From assembly GCA_025455285.1 (NCBI GenBank), contig JALOMU010000017.1:1-10600 (forward strand): a stretch of 10,600 nucleotides of DNA, in the 5' to 3' direction. Shown here in pieces: positions 1 through 6,953 of this stretch; positions within the stretch are counted from its first letter, which is position 1, and every line of letters starts with the position of its first letter. The position numbers and the translations under genes were made by a program. A model generated the notes under the pieces. That model did no database searches and was not told the DNA's origin. It worked only from the letters and a program-made list of their open reading frames with translations. The stretch is from Flavihumibacter sp. GTDB taxonomy: Bacteria > Bacteroidota > Bacteroidia > Chitinophagales > Chitinophagaceae.

Positions 1-1
1 T

Positions 2-1165
2 TTCAGAACAATCAAATCAGATTGCCCCATCATCCTAACCACCGCATTTGATTCTTATGCGATGGATGCTTTCAAATTGCTGAGTATTGATTATTTACTT
101 AAACCTGTTTCCAAATCTGCACTTAAACAGGCCCTCGACAAACTGGATCTTCTGTCGGGGAAGAATACCATCCTTCCTAAGACCTATAAATCACGCTTCC
201 TGGCCAGAGTTGGCAGTAGAAGTTTCTTTATAGATGCATCAGATATCGCTTATTTCTCCGCCGACAATAAAATTGTATATTTAAACGCACATGACGGTAC
301 TCGTTACATTGTAGACTATACACTGGAAAACCTGGAACTGGTGCTGGATCCGCGACAGTTTTTCAGGCTAAACAGAAGTATCATTGTACAGGCATCCGCC
401 ATTCAACACATTAAACCATATATCAACAGCCGACTCAAACTCAATGTGAAATTATTGCTTATGAGAATTTCATTGCTCATTCTGTTTGTCTTGTTTTTTG
501 TTGGTGCAGTGGCCCAGGGTAAAAAGGAAGATGTTCTATATCTGAAAAACGGATCTGTTATCCGTGGACAGCTTGTCGGTTCTTCTGATCAACAGACCCG
601 CATCCTTACGCAGGATGGATCTGTATGGTCTTTCAATAAAGCTGAACTCGACTCAGTCCGATCCGAAAAGCGCTATCGTAATTTTGCTTATAAAACAAAA
701 GGATTTGCGCATTTCAGTGAACTGGGTCCGCTTGTAGCCGGGAAAACAACAGTTGACGGAGTAACCACTGCTGCCTTTTCTTTTCAAACGGTTAACGGCT
801 ATAAATTCAACCAATTTGCTATGCTGGGTTTTGGTACCGGCGTGGATCTGTATGCCACCCAAACCATCGTTCCGCTGTTTGCCAGTTTCCGGGGAGATAT
901 AGCTACCAATGGAACCGTACTTCCATTCTATTTTATCGATGCAGGATATGGTGCCAATATTACCCAGGATTCACAGGCCGGTGAAGATTTTAAAGGAGGG
1001 TTATTGTACGCTGCCGGACTCGGTGTAAAAATCCCGTTCAACCGTTCTGCCGGCTTTCTGCTAAGCATTGGGTACCGTTACCAGGCTACACAATCTATCC
1101 GCAACCAGGATGAGATCGATACGAAGTATCGCCGCCTGGCCATCCGTGCAGGCTTTTTCCTTTAA
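2..1165 (+). CDS. Chimeric frame: truncated LytTR response regulator joined in frame to an outer-membrane protein (5' end outside window)
   Basis: The frame is open from base 2. The in-window part starts inside a receiver domain: PIILTTAFDSYA is beta-4 with the conserved Thr, and DYLLKPV carries the conserved Lys-Pro. A LytTR DNA-binding domain follows (FLARVGSRSFFIDASDI to RLNRSIIV to INSRLKLNVK, about bases 200-451). LytTR domains normally run some 20-25 residues further, to a final strand and helix. Here, after NVK and three Leu codons, the frame enters MRISLLILFVLFF...AVAQ, a typical signal peptide starting at 461. About 210 residues of envelope protein follow: a VLYLKNGSVIRGQLVG segment, then Gly/aromatic-rich alternating beta strands ending in Phe-Phe-Leu, as in outer-membrane barrels. 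There is no stop or frame change at the junction. A deletion that fused two neighbouring genes is the simplest reading; an assembly error is possible. The regulator half is probably defective in DNA binding. The barrel half could still be made by initiation at 461. The regulator and barrel calls are firm by motif; the product actually made is uncertain. Confidence 0.8.
   Translation, partial: FRTIKSDCPIILTTAFDSYAMDAFKLLSIDYLLKPVSKSALKQALDKLDLLSGKNTILPKTYKSRFLARVGSRSFFIDASDIAYFSADNKIVYLNAHDGTRYIVDYTLENLELVLDPRQFFRLNRSIIVQASAIQHIKPYINSRLKLNVKLLLMRISLLILFVLFFVGAVAQGKKEDVLYLKNGSVIRGQLVGSSDQQTRILTQDGSVWSFNKAELDSVRSEKRYRNFAYKTKGFAHFSELGPLVAGKTTVDGVTTAAFSFQTVNGYKFNQFAMLGFGTGVDLYATQTIVPLFASFRGDIATNGTVLPFYFIDAGYGANITQDSQAGEDFKGGLLYAAGLGVKIPFNRSAGFLLSIGYRYQATQSIRNQDEIDTKYRRLAIRAGFFL
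452..520 (+). other. Fusion junction and internal signal peptide with possible restart codon
   Basis: The last LytTR-like residues (LNVK) end at about 453. Three Leu codons follow, then ATG at 461, which opens a hydrophobic signal peptide (RISLLILFVLFFVGAVAQ) with a likely signal peptidase I site after Ala-Val-Ala at about 513, before Gln. No clear Shine-Dalgarno sequence lies before the ATG, only A/T-rich bases, which is common in Bacteroidota. If translation restarts here, a normal 234-residue exported outer-membrane protein (461-1165) is produced. If not, the signal sequence is buried inside a cytoplasmic regulator and export would be unlikely. Confidence 0.6.
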
Positions 1166-1836
1166 GTTGTCATAGGTTTAGTGGCTCGTACCATTTCTCT
1201 TTTGCCAGGCGGACCAGGAATTTTTTCAATGCTGAATCCCGCTGCCTGCATGGCTCTTCTTACGATGCCTTTACTGCAGTAGGTGACCAGTATACCACCC
1301 GGGTTCATGTTATCAAACAGTTTCTTAAATACGGATTCTGTCCATAGCGCTGGTTGTGCTGTTGGTGCGAATGCATCAAAATATACAATATCATAGTTGC
1401 CGGTTGGATGAAATGCTTCGAGTGTAGCTTCCCGCTTACACAAGTGAAACTCCGGAGTAATGTTCACCCACTTATTCCATGCTGCCAGATGCATGGCGTT
1501 AAAAAATTCAACGGTGCCATGCTGTTTTAATAATGCTGCATAATTCAACTGGAGTGCCATTTCCAATGATACCGGATAAGCTTCCAGGCTTTCATACCAG
1601 ATTTCCCGGCCTTCAGCTGCCAGTAATGAGAGCAAGGCATTCAGTCCGGTTCCAAAACCCATTTCAAGAATAGTTAACACCCCACTGGAAGACTGCATTT
1701 TATAGCGCAATCCCGCTTCAATAAATACATGCATTGATTCCTGCACAGCGCCGTGTTTGGAATGATAGGTTACCTGCATTTCAGGTATCGAAATGGTATG
1801 ACTGCCATCCGCTGTTGCCTCCAGGATTCTTTCCAT
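1162..1836 (-). CDS. mnmD: tRNA 5-methylaminomethyl-2-thiouridine(34) methyltransferase, stand-alone MnmD type
   Basis: This SAM-dependent enzyme carries out the final methylation that makes 5-methylaminomethyl-2-thiouridine at the wobble position of tRNAs such as Lys, Glu and Gln. In the 224-residue product, LEMGFGTGLNALL (57-69) is the glycine-rich SAM loop. YDIVYFDAFAP (148-158) is the acidic motif and catalytic-region loop of the DUF752/MnmC N-terminal family, YCSKG lies at 186-190 and GPPGKREM at 208-215. The FAD-dependent oxidase half found in fused E. coli MnmC is absent, as is usual for single-domain MnmD. The start ATG lies 28 bp from the divergent glycosylase gene. The stop codon shares TTAA with the convergent gene to the left, so there is no room for a terminator. 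Family assignment is strong; tRNA specificity is inferred from the family. Confidence 0.88.
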   Translation of the reverse strand: MERILEATADGSHTISIPEMQVTYHSKHGAVQESMHVFIEAGLRYKMQSSSGVLTILEMGFGTGLNALLSLLAAEGREIWYESLEAYPVSLEMALQLNYAALLKQHGTVEFFNAMHLAAWNKWVNITPEFHLCKREATLEAFHPTGNYDIVYFDAFAPTAQPALWTESVFKKLFDNMNPGGILVTYCSKGIVRRAMQAAGFSIEKIPGPPGKREMVRATKPMTT

Positions 1837-1864
1837 GCTGCGAAGTTAATTACTACTTTCGGGT
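1837..1864. promoter_or_regulatory. Divergent promoter spacer between mnmD and the glycosylase gene
   Basis: Only 28 bp separate the two divergent start codons. On the + strand TACTTTCG (1854-1861) ends 3 bases before the glycosylase ATG. On the minus strand TAACTTCG (reverse complement of 1841-1848) ends 4 bases before the mnmD ATG. Both fit TAnnTTCG, one mismatch from the Bacteroidota -7 consensus TAnnTTTG. I see no TTG -33 box at proper spacing for either. If these are real, both transcripts would be leaderless or nearly so. Short motifs like these also occur by chance. Confidence 0.4.
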
Positions 1865-2470
1865 ATGTCTTATTTAGATCACCTTTCACTGGATAAGAAG
1901 ATGGCTTCCATCCTAGACGGAGAGCCCTTCGTGATTAAAAAACAAAAGCGGCTGGATTTTTATTTGTGCAGCTCTATTATGAGTCAACAGTTATCTGTAA
2001 AAGTGGCCACAGTAATCAAGCAGCGATTCTTAGGACTGTATGAAGGAAATCCACCTCATCCGCAACAGATTCTGGAGACGCCTTTTGAAACATTACGGGG
2101 AATCGGTTTGTCCAATGCCAAAGTAAACTATGTACAAAATGTAGCGCGCTTCGCCCTTGAAGAGGGGATGGATTACAAAAAACTCGACAAGCTTTCCAAT
2201 GAAGAAATAATCGCCTATCTCACACAAATCAAAGGTGTTGGGAGGTGGACGGTGGAAATGTTACTCATGTTCGCTATGGCAAGAGAAGATGTGTTTGCTA
2301 TTGATGACCTGGGTATACAACAGGCAATGATAAAACTCTATCGCCTCAATGATGCTGACCGAAAATTGTTCAGGGAAAAAATGTTGAAGATTTCAAAAAA
2401 ATGGGCTCCCTTTCGGACTTATGCCTGCGTACATCTATGGAGATGGAAAGATAATGGTCCGGCTGTTTAA
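1865..2470 (+). CDS. DNA-3-methyladenine glycosylase II-like protein (HhH-GPD, AlkA family)
   Basis: This is a base-excision repair enzyme expected to remove alkylated purines such as 3-methyladenine from DNA by breaking the N-glycosidic bond. The 201-residue product has the helix-hairpin-helix at about 119-136 (LTQIKGVGRWTVEMLLMF). The catalytic aspartate follows in VFAIDDLGIQQ; the second Asp, D148, aligns with D238 of E. coli AlkA. SSIMSQQLSVKVA (36-48) matches the IxxQQ(I/L)S motif of the superfamily. The four cysteines of the iron-sulfur loop of EndoIII/MutY are missing (only two Cys in the protein), which favours AlkA over Nth or MutY. The length is that of the short AlkA-like enzymes lacking the N-terminal TATA-box-like domain of E. 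coli AlkA. Its stop overlaps the stop of the next, convergent gene. The exact damaged base is inferred. Confidence 0.88.
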   Translation: MSYLDHLSLDKKMASILDGEPFVIKKQKRLDFYLCSSIMSQQLSVKVATVIKQRFLGLYEGNPPHPQQILETPFETLRGIGLSNAKVNYVQNVARFALEEGMDYKKLDKLSNEEIIAYLTQIKGVGRWTVEMLLMFAMAREDVFAIDDLGIQQAMIKLYRLNDADRKLFREKMLKISKKWAPFRTYACVHLWRWKDNGPAV

Positions 2471-2850
2471 TTCATCCTGGTTACCGTTACATAACTAATC
2501 TCATTACGGATCACCTTGAATTTTTTTAACAGGATACGCTGGGGTTTAACCCATTCAAAAACCAGTTCATCTGCACAGGAGGAAGGAATTTTATATACTT
2601 TTTCAAAGCTGGTGCCAACTATTTTATCTTCATGTACCAACTCTCCTTCCTGATCACGCACATATAAAGTGGTCTTTTCCTTTTTTGGAGTATTCAGTCG
2701 GGCTTTGAAAAAAAGGTAACCGTCTTCCGCTTTTAGAAATTCGATTGAAGCTGCACTAGTAGCTGTTTGCCCATTTACTGAAAGCAAACAGGAGAAAAAA
2801 AATCCTATTAAGAAAAGGATTCTTGTTCCTATGGTAGAACAATTTTTCAT
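2467..2850 (-). CDS. Small secreted or periplasmic protein of unknown function
   Basis: The 127-residue product starts with a clear signal peptide: basic MKNCSTIGTR, hydrophobic ILFLIGFFFSCLLSV, then a probable cut near Asn-Gly-Gln at about 26-28. The Cys at 21 lies inside the hydrophobic core and is not in a good lipobox, so a lipoprotein is unlikely. The mature part of about 100 residues is rich in alternating hydrophobic/polar strands (YLFFKARL, TTLYVRDQEGELVHED, ELVFEWV, YVTVTRMN) and suggests a small all-beta domain. I do not recognise a named family. Similar short secreted beta proteins are common in Chitinophagaceae. It lies 34 bp downstream of the patatin-like gene on the same strand and shares the TTAA stop overlap with the convergent glycosylase gene. 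It is probably real because of the signal peptide and close packing. Confidence 0.72.
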   Translation of the reverse strand: MKNCSTIGTRILFLIGFFFSCLLSVNGQTATSAASIEFLKAEDGYLFFKARLNTPKKEKTTLYVRDQEGELVHEDKIVGTSFEKVYKIPSSCADELVFEWVKPQRILLKKFKVIRNEISYVTVTRMN

Positions 2851-2854
2851 GGGT

Positions 2855-2862
2855 GAAAACTA
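2855..2862 (-). promoter_or_regulatory. Possible -7 element for the small secreted protein gene
   Basis: Read on the minus strand this is TAGTTTTC, one base off TAnnTTTG, and it ends 4 bases before the ATG at 2850. A TTTTG-like run at 2879-2883 lies about 16 bases upstream, a little short for a Bacteroidota -33 box. A second near match, TAACTTTA, lies at 2868-2875. This is weak evidence; the gene could equally be transcribed with the patatin-like gene upstream. Confidence 0.3.
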
Positions 2863-2884
2863 CCTACTTAAAGTTACCCAAAAA

Positions 2885-5311
2885 TTAATTCCCTGTTATC
2901 AAATCAAACTCTTTTAACAACGCGATCAGCCGGGGTTGGTTCACTAATCTGCGATCCATCTGGTTCCGGACACTATCCGATATAAACCAGTTCATGGCAT
3001 AGGGACCTTTGGAAAGCGTATCACCCGGTACGTCCGGATCATTGTACAAATGGATAGGGATGTATTCAAAAGACCGAAAAACGCCTTTTGTGCCCTGTTG
3101 CTGCAGGTCTTGAATATAGGTGATAAAGCGGCGATCATTCACTGTTGTTTGCATATCAAATGCACCAGTGATAGTGAGCAGCGGCGAAAGCAGATCGTTG
3201 ACAAATGGACCAATCGGTTTTAATGGAACAGTCCCTTGCGGACTGTTGGTTATTTGAATAACCCGAATGTTCAGTTTTGCTGATCGTTTGCGGATCTCAT
3301 CATCCGGACTGGCTGCTGCCAGTTTCAATAGCGTCCGGATCATTTCCTGCACTGCACCGGCTCCGGAATTATCAAAATATCCCCCGTCTACGAAATAATG
3401 CGCCCTGGTAGTGTCTGTACCATTGGGGGTAGAGGGGGTTTTTAGCTGGTTGATGCGCCCTGCGGGACTTATATACGGAAACCTGGCTCCCAATATCGTG
3501 GCTGTACTTAAGCGGATTGTCTGATCCCTGGGCAAAAGGGACGCAACATCTACCCTGCGGTTGAAAATATTCGGAGCGATGTGAATATTTGACACCACTC
3601 CGGGATTTCCATCTTTAACCCGGGTTGTATTTATAAACAACACCGGCAATGAATGTGGTTCGCCGGTTTGGGTAAGGCACTGATCAAACCAGGTACTGTC
3701 GAAGCCCACCCGATAATAGGATGCATCAATACCTCTTTCAATGGCCTGCTCCAATGCTTCTGCCCTGTCTTCATTGGGCACAACCTTGTTAAGCAGCGGT
3801 ATATAGTTAAAGAAATCCGGCCCCAACATCCTGGCAAGCGTGAAGCTTAAAAAATCCTGGCGGAGAAACTCACGGCCAGATGCTTCAAATCCCTTTACCG
3901 GTTCCTTTTTTTGCTGGTGTAACAAGGTGGTGTAAAAATTGACAATTCCCAACCCGCCTCCGGAAGTGCCTGATAAACAGAATAGATGACGCGAAAAACG
4001 GCCGCGGGGATTCTGTAAGGACGCATCTTCCAATTTTCCCAAAACAGATGCTACCCAATAGGCTGATCTGGAAGCACCTCCATTCGCCAATACCAGGTAC
4101 ATATCATAGGTTCTGGCCGTATCGATTTCCGGCCTTGATTTTATCCAGTGATAAAAATATTCGGATAACTGTTGCCGCTTTTCATAAATCGCCGGATCCA
4201 GTTTCCGCTCTGATAAACTTCCTGTTCTTACGATGTGATGATCCGGTGTTGGAAGAAAAGCAGCAAATAGGAAAATGAAAAAATGAAAATTGACCTGGAA
4301 TTTACAGGAGAGGGCGGATAACATATTTCCAAAGCCCAGGAGAACTGCGAATGCAAGCAGGATAACTGCAAAAGGTCCTATTTGAACACTGGCTGCAAGG
4401 GAGTTAATCGCAAGCAGGTAAAAGCATAAACCGATTGCGGCCACCAGGTTAAAAACAGCAAAATAGTTTTTCTCTTCATTCGGCAGGTGTAAAAATTTCA
4501 TCGATCGTTCCACCAGCTTTTCAAAAGGTTTGGCGGGATGAATGCCCGTTACACGCCCAGCCTTCGATCCTTCCCTGATCATGTGTTGCCGGCGTACATT
4601 AATGTAGAGCATATATAGAAAAAAAAGTAGTAGTAGTAGCAGCAGAATAAAGGGTATTCTACTGAACAGATCATACTTTACATATAAAACCGTCAGCAGC
4701 AATACAAGCCCGAACAGCACCCACGCGATATTTCTTAACAAGGCGGATTTGCCAGGAAGCTGCACCAGCCGGATCAGCCTTCGATCAGCCAGCCAGGCGA
4801 GTAAAGCAGCACCAATCAGCACCAGGAAAGGCTGTTCCTGGGCCCAACTACCGGGAAAAAGAAGCAGACTCAGAACAGTCATCACTACTAACAGACATCC
4901 ATAACCGATAATTCGGGGAAACCGGTGCAGAAACCGCAATTCCATATCGTATAAGGATGCATAGGCCTGGTCACTTAACACCGGATCTATGATTCGTACC
5001 GCTTCCCGGTGTTGCCAGCCTTTTATGTAAGCAACCATCCGGGATGAATACCAGCTGACATAAACCCAGAAAAATATCGCCACCAGGAAGATCATTTTTG
5101 CGGCCAGTACATGACCAAAAGCACCTGCAGTTTCAGTGAAGGAAATCAGTATATCCTGTCCCTGGCTAAGTTGAGAAAATGCCACCATGGCCAGGATGAT
5201 GAATACCAGTGACGGGAAAAACAGCCAGCAACTCCGGAGCAGGTTCGACAGGAATCGTAAAAAGGGATATTTTCTGAGTCGGATCGATAAGAAAATACTT
5301 CCTGTACGCAT
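2885..5311 (-). CDS. Polytopic membrane protein with C-terminal patatin-like phospholipase domain
   Basis: The 808-residue product has two parts. Residues 1-355 are membrane-embedded, with about nine hydrophobic segments (near 28-48, 67-87, 134-152, 160-175, 193-212, 219-237, 282-302, 310-333, 341-353). A patatin-type alpha/beta hydrolase follows. LVLANGGASRSAYW (407-419) is in the place of the glycine-rich oxyanion loop, with Asn where Asp or Gly is usual. GTSGG (448-452) is the nucleophile elbow with Ser450. DGGYFDNSGA (642-651) carries the catalytic Asp642 of the Ser-Asp dyad. It is therefore predicted to be a membrane-anchored acyl hydrolase acting on lipid or another acyl ester; the substrate is unknown. 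The start ATG lies 10 bp after the obg stop, implying cotranscription with obg. A coding run of Leu codons sits at 4627-4645. The domain call is strong and the function is open. Confidence 0.85.
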   Translation of the reverse strand: MRTGSIFLSIRLRKYPFLRFLSNLLRSCWLFFPSLVFIILAMVAFSQLSQGQDILISFTETAGAFGHVLAAKMIFLVAIFFWVYVSWYSSRMVAYIKGWQHREAVRIIDPVLSDQAYASLYDMELRFLHRFPRIIGYGCLLVVMTVLSLLLFPGSWAQEQPFLVLIGAALLAWLADRRLIRLVQLPGKSALLRNIAWVLFGLVLLLTVLYVKYDLFSRIPFILLLLLLLFFLYMLYINVRRQHMIREGSKAGRVTGIHPAKPFEKLVERSMKFLHLPNEEKNYFAVFNLVAAIGLCFYLLAINSLAASVQIGPFAVILLAFAVLLGFGNMLSALSCKFQVNFHFFIFLFAAFLPTPDHHIVRTGSLSERKLDPAIYEKRQQLSEYFYHWIKSRPEIDTARTYDMYLVLANGGASRSAYWVASVLGKLEDASLQNPRGRFSRHLFCLSGTSGGGLGIVNFYTTLLHQQKKEPVKGFEASGREFLRQDFLSFTLARMLGPDFFNYIPLLNKVVPNEDRAEALEQAIERGIDASYYRVGFDSTWFDQCLTQTGEPHSLPVLFINTTRVKDGNPGVVSNIHIAPNIFNRRVDVASLLPRDQTIRLSTATILGARFPYISPAGRINQLKTPSTPNGTDTTRAHYFVDGGYFDNSGAGAVQEMIRTLLKLAAASPDDEIRKRSAKLNIRVIQITNSPQGTVPLKPIGPFVNDLLSPLLTITGAFDMQTTVNDRRFITYIQDLQQQGTKGVFRSFEYIPIHLYNDPDVPGDTLSKGPYAMNWFISDSVRNQMDRRLVNQPRLIALLKEFDLITGN
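4619..4645 (-). repeat. Coding microsatellite in a transmembrane segment
   Basis: On the coding strand two CTG and four CTA leucine codons, then CTT, run into eight consecutive T bases. They encode the Leu7-Phe2 stretch at about residues 223-231 of the patatin-like protein. Trinucleotide slippage would only lengthen or shorten the helix; slippage in the T8 run would shift the frame. The frame is intact here. Confidence 0.6.
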
Positions 5312-5321
5312 ATGAAAAGGT

Positions 5322-6326
5322 TTAGTCCACCGGCCGGTTGAGGATCTGCCAGAGCTGATCTTTTAGTTCCTTAAGTCCCTGTTGGGTTACAGAAGATATG
5401 AAAAGATGCGGATATTCCGCCGGCAGTTCCTTGCTGATGGCTGCTTTTAACTCTTCATCCAGCATATCGCATTTGCTGATAGCAATTACAATATCTTTTT
5501 CCAATAACTCCGGATTGTATTCTTCCAGTTCGTTAAGTAAGATCTCAAATTCCTTGCGGTGATCCTTGCTGTCGGCAGGTATCAGGAACAGGAGGGCGGA
5601 GTTACGTTCAATGTGGCGCAGGAACCGGTGCCCGAGTCCGCGTCCTTCTGCGGCCCCTTCAATAATTCCGGGCAGGTCGGCAATACAGAAAGACTTTCCA
5701 TCCCGGTATTCTACCATCCCCAGTTGGGGGCTCAGAGTCGTAAAGGCATAATCCGCGATCTTGGGTTTGGCTGCGGTGATCACACTCAGCAGGGTGGATT
5801 TACCAGCATTCGGAAAACCTACCAATCCCACATCCGCCAGCACTTTTAATTCCAGAATCTTATACCCCTCAACACCCGGTTCTCCGGGCTGGGCATGTTC
5901 AGGAGCCTGGTTGGTGGGAGTGGCAAAACGCGCATTTCCGAGCCCGCCACGGCCTCCTCTCATAAAAATGACTTCCTGTCCATCTTCCAGGACTTCGGCT
6001 TCTTTTTCGCCGCTTTCCTCGTCAAAGACAATGGTTCCCAATGGCACATCGATGTAAATATCCTTCCCGCTTCGACCTGTAGAGTTATTACCGCTTCCGC
6101 TTTCACCGTTTTCTGCAAGGATATTTTTGTGGTAACGCAAGTGTAAAAGAGTCCAGAGATTTTTGTTTCCACGCAGGATGATATGCGCTCCCCGGCCGCC
6201 ATCGCCCCCATCGGGACCGGCTTTCGGGTTGAACTTGGTTCGCATGAAATGTTTACTTCCGGCTCCGCCATGACCGCTTCGACAAAAGACGCGGATCTGG
6301 TCAACAAAATTTGATTTCTCTGACAC
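5322..6326 (-). CDS. obg: Obg family GTPase (ribosome assembly)
   Basis: This essential GTPase acts in late assembly of the 50S ribosomal subunit and in stress and growth control. The 334-residue product has the glycine-rich Obg fold at 1-158 ([43 protein letters not shown]). The G domain follows: G1 GFPNAGKST (170-178), switch-I FTTLSP (195-200), G3 DLPG (217-220), G4 SKCD (284-287, variant of NKxD) and G5 SSVT (311-314). There is no OCT domain after the G domain, so this is the short form. The start is GTG at 6324-6326, giving [15 protein letters not shown], which matches the usual family N-terminus; no upstream ATG fits. It lies 30 bp after paaY with its own putative -7 element, and 10 bp before the patatin-like membrane protein gene. 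Identification is very secure. Confidence 0.96.
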   Translation of the reverse strand: MSEKSNFVDQIRVFCRSGHGGAGSKHFMRTKFNPKAGPDGGDGGRGAHIILRGNKNLWTLLHLRYHKNILAENGESGSGNNSTGRSGKDIYIDVPLGTIVFDEESGEKEAEVLEDGQEVIFMRGGRGGLGNARFATPTNQAPEHAQPGEPGVEGYKILELKVLADVGLVGFPNAGKSTLLSVITAAKPKIADYAFTTLSPQLGMVEYRDGKSFCIADLPGIIEGAAEGRGLGHRFLRHIERNSALLFLIPADSKDHRKEFEILLNELEEYNPELLEKDIVIAISKCDMLDEELKAAISKELPAEYPHLFISSVTQQGLKELKDQLWQILNRPVD

Positions 6327-6346
6327 GTTTATACGCTGTTAATGCG

Positions 6347-6354
6347 CGAAGGTA
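6347..6354 (-). promoter_or_regulatory. Putative -7 element for obg
   Basis: TACCTTCG on the minus strand, a TAnnTTCG form of the Bacteroidota -7 box, lies just after the paaY stop and 20 bases before the obg GTG. No TTG box lies at a convincing -33 distance. It would let obg be expressed independently of the catabolic operon upstream. Confidence 0.4.
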
Positions 6355-6356
6355 GT

Positions 6357-6947
6357 TCATTTGGACAACTGCCATGTTTCATACAGGATCTCCTGGCTGG
6401 GACGATCGGCCGGAAGCTCCGTTAATGGTTCGCAAATCTCGCTGTATTGCTGCATTTCTTTGGGTAGTGCCTGATATAAGGCAGTGCCTCTGGTTTTCCA
6501 GGAAAGCATTTCATCACTTACTTCCCTGATGATTTTACCTGGGTTACCCACTACCAGGCTCCGGGGAGGAATGATAGTTCCTTCTTTAATAAAACTCAAC
6601 GCTCCCACAATGGATTCATCTCCCAGTTCAACGCGGTCCATGATCACCGAATTCATGCCAACCAGGCAATTACGGCCGATCTGTGCGCCATGTATAATAG
6701 CACCATGACCGATATGCGCACCTTCTTTAAGGCGAATCGTATATCCTGGAAACATATGGATTGTACAGTTCTCCTGTACATTGCAGCCGTCTTCCAGTAT
6801 AATGCCTCCCCAGTCGCCACGTAAAGCTGCACCCGGACCAATATAACATTCTTTACCAATGATCACATTTCCGGTTATGCATGCCTGTGGGTGTACATAG
6901 GAACTGGGATGTACTACAGGTATAAATCCTTTGAATGAAATAAACAT
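6357..6947 (-). CDS. paaY: Phenylacetate pathway protein PaaY, left-handed beta-helix (gamma-carbonic anhydrase-like) thioesterase
   Basis: The 196-residue product is a hexapeptide-repeat beta-helix (ACITGNVIIGKECYIGPGAAL and later repeats through about residue 140) with a helical tail. Metal ligands of the gamma-carbonic anhydrase fold are visible as H64 (CTIHMF), H81 and H86 (HIGHGAIIHG). PaaY-specific similarity extends outside the helix: an N-terminal G(F/L)xPVVxPxSxVHP segment, and EMLSWKTRGTALYQ at about 146-159 like the E. coli PaaY region ELAWKKQGTHEYQ. PaaY homologues hydrolyse CoA thioesters arising from the ring-opened intermediate and so protect the pathway from a toxic dead end. 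The ATG lies 6 bp after the paaI stop. Gene context makes PaaY more likely than a housekeeping carbonic anhydrase; biochemical activity is inferred. Confidence 0.88.
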   Translation of the reverse strand: MFISFKGFIPVVHPSSYVHPQACITGNVIIGKECYIGPGAALRGDWGGIILEDGCNVQENCTIHMFPGYTIRLKEGAHIGHGAIIHGAQIGRNCLVGMNSVIMDRVELGDESIVGALSFIKEGTIIPPRSLVVGNPGKIIREVSDEMLSWKTRGTALYQALPKEMQQYSEICEPLTELPADRPSQEILYETWQLSK

Positions 6948-6953
6948 AGTATC

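Noticed and set aside
2851..2880. Inverted GGGT...ACCC with inner AACT...AGTT after the patatin-like gene, considered as a terminator
   Set aside because: Only two 4-bp stems with a bulge and no T-run; too weak to support.
3653..4278. + strand open frames of 65 and 76 codons inside the patatin-like gene
   Set aside because: Antisense to the conserved hydrolase domain, no initiation signals, and ordinary composition.
5559..6146. Several overlapping + strand open frames of 61-98 codons opposite obg
   Set aside because: They lie entirely antisense to strongly conserved Obg codons, have no signal or domain, and are the usual mirror of a GC-richer gene.
6357..6947. Assignment as a housekeeping gamma-carbonic anhydrase
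   Set aside because: The His ligands are shared, but the C-terminal WKTRGTALYQ region and the position in the paa operon fit PaaY better.
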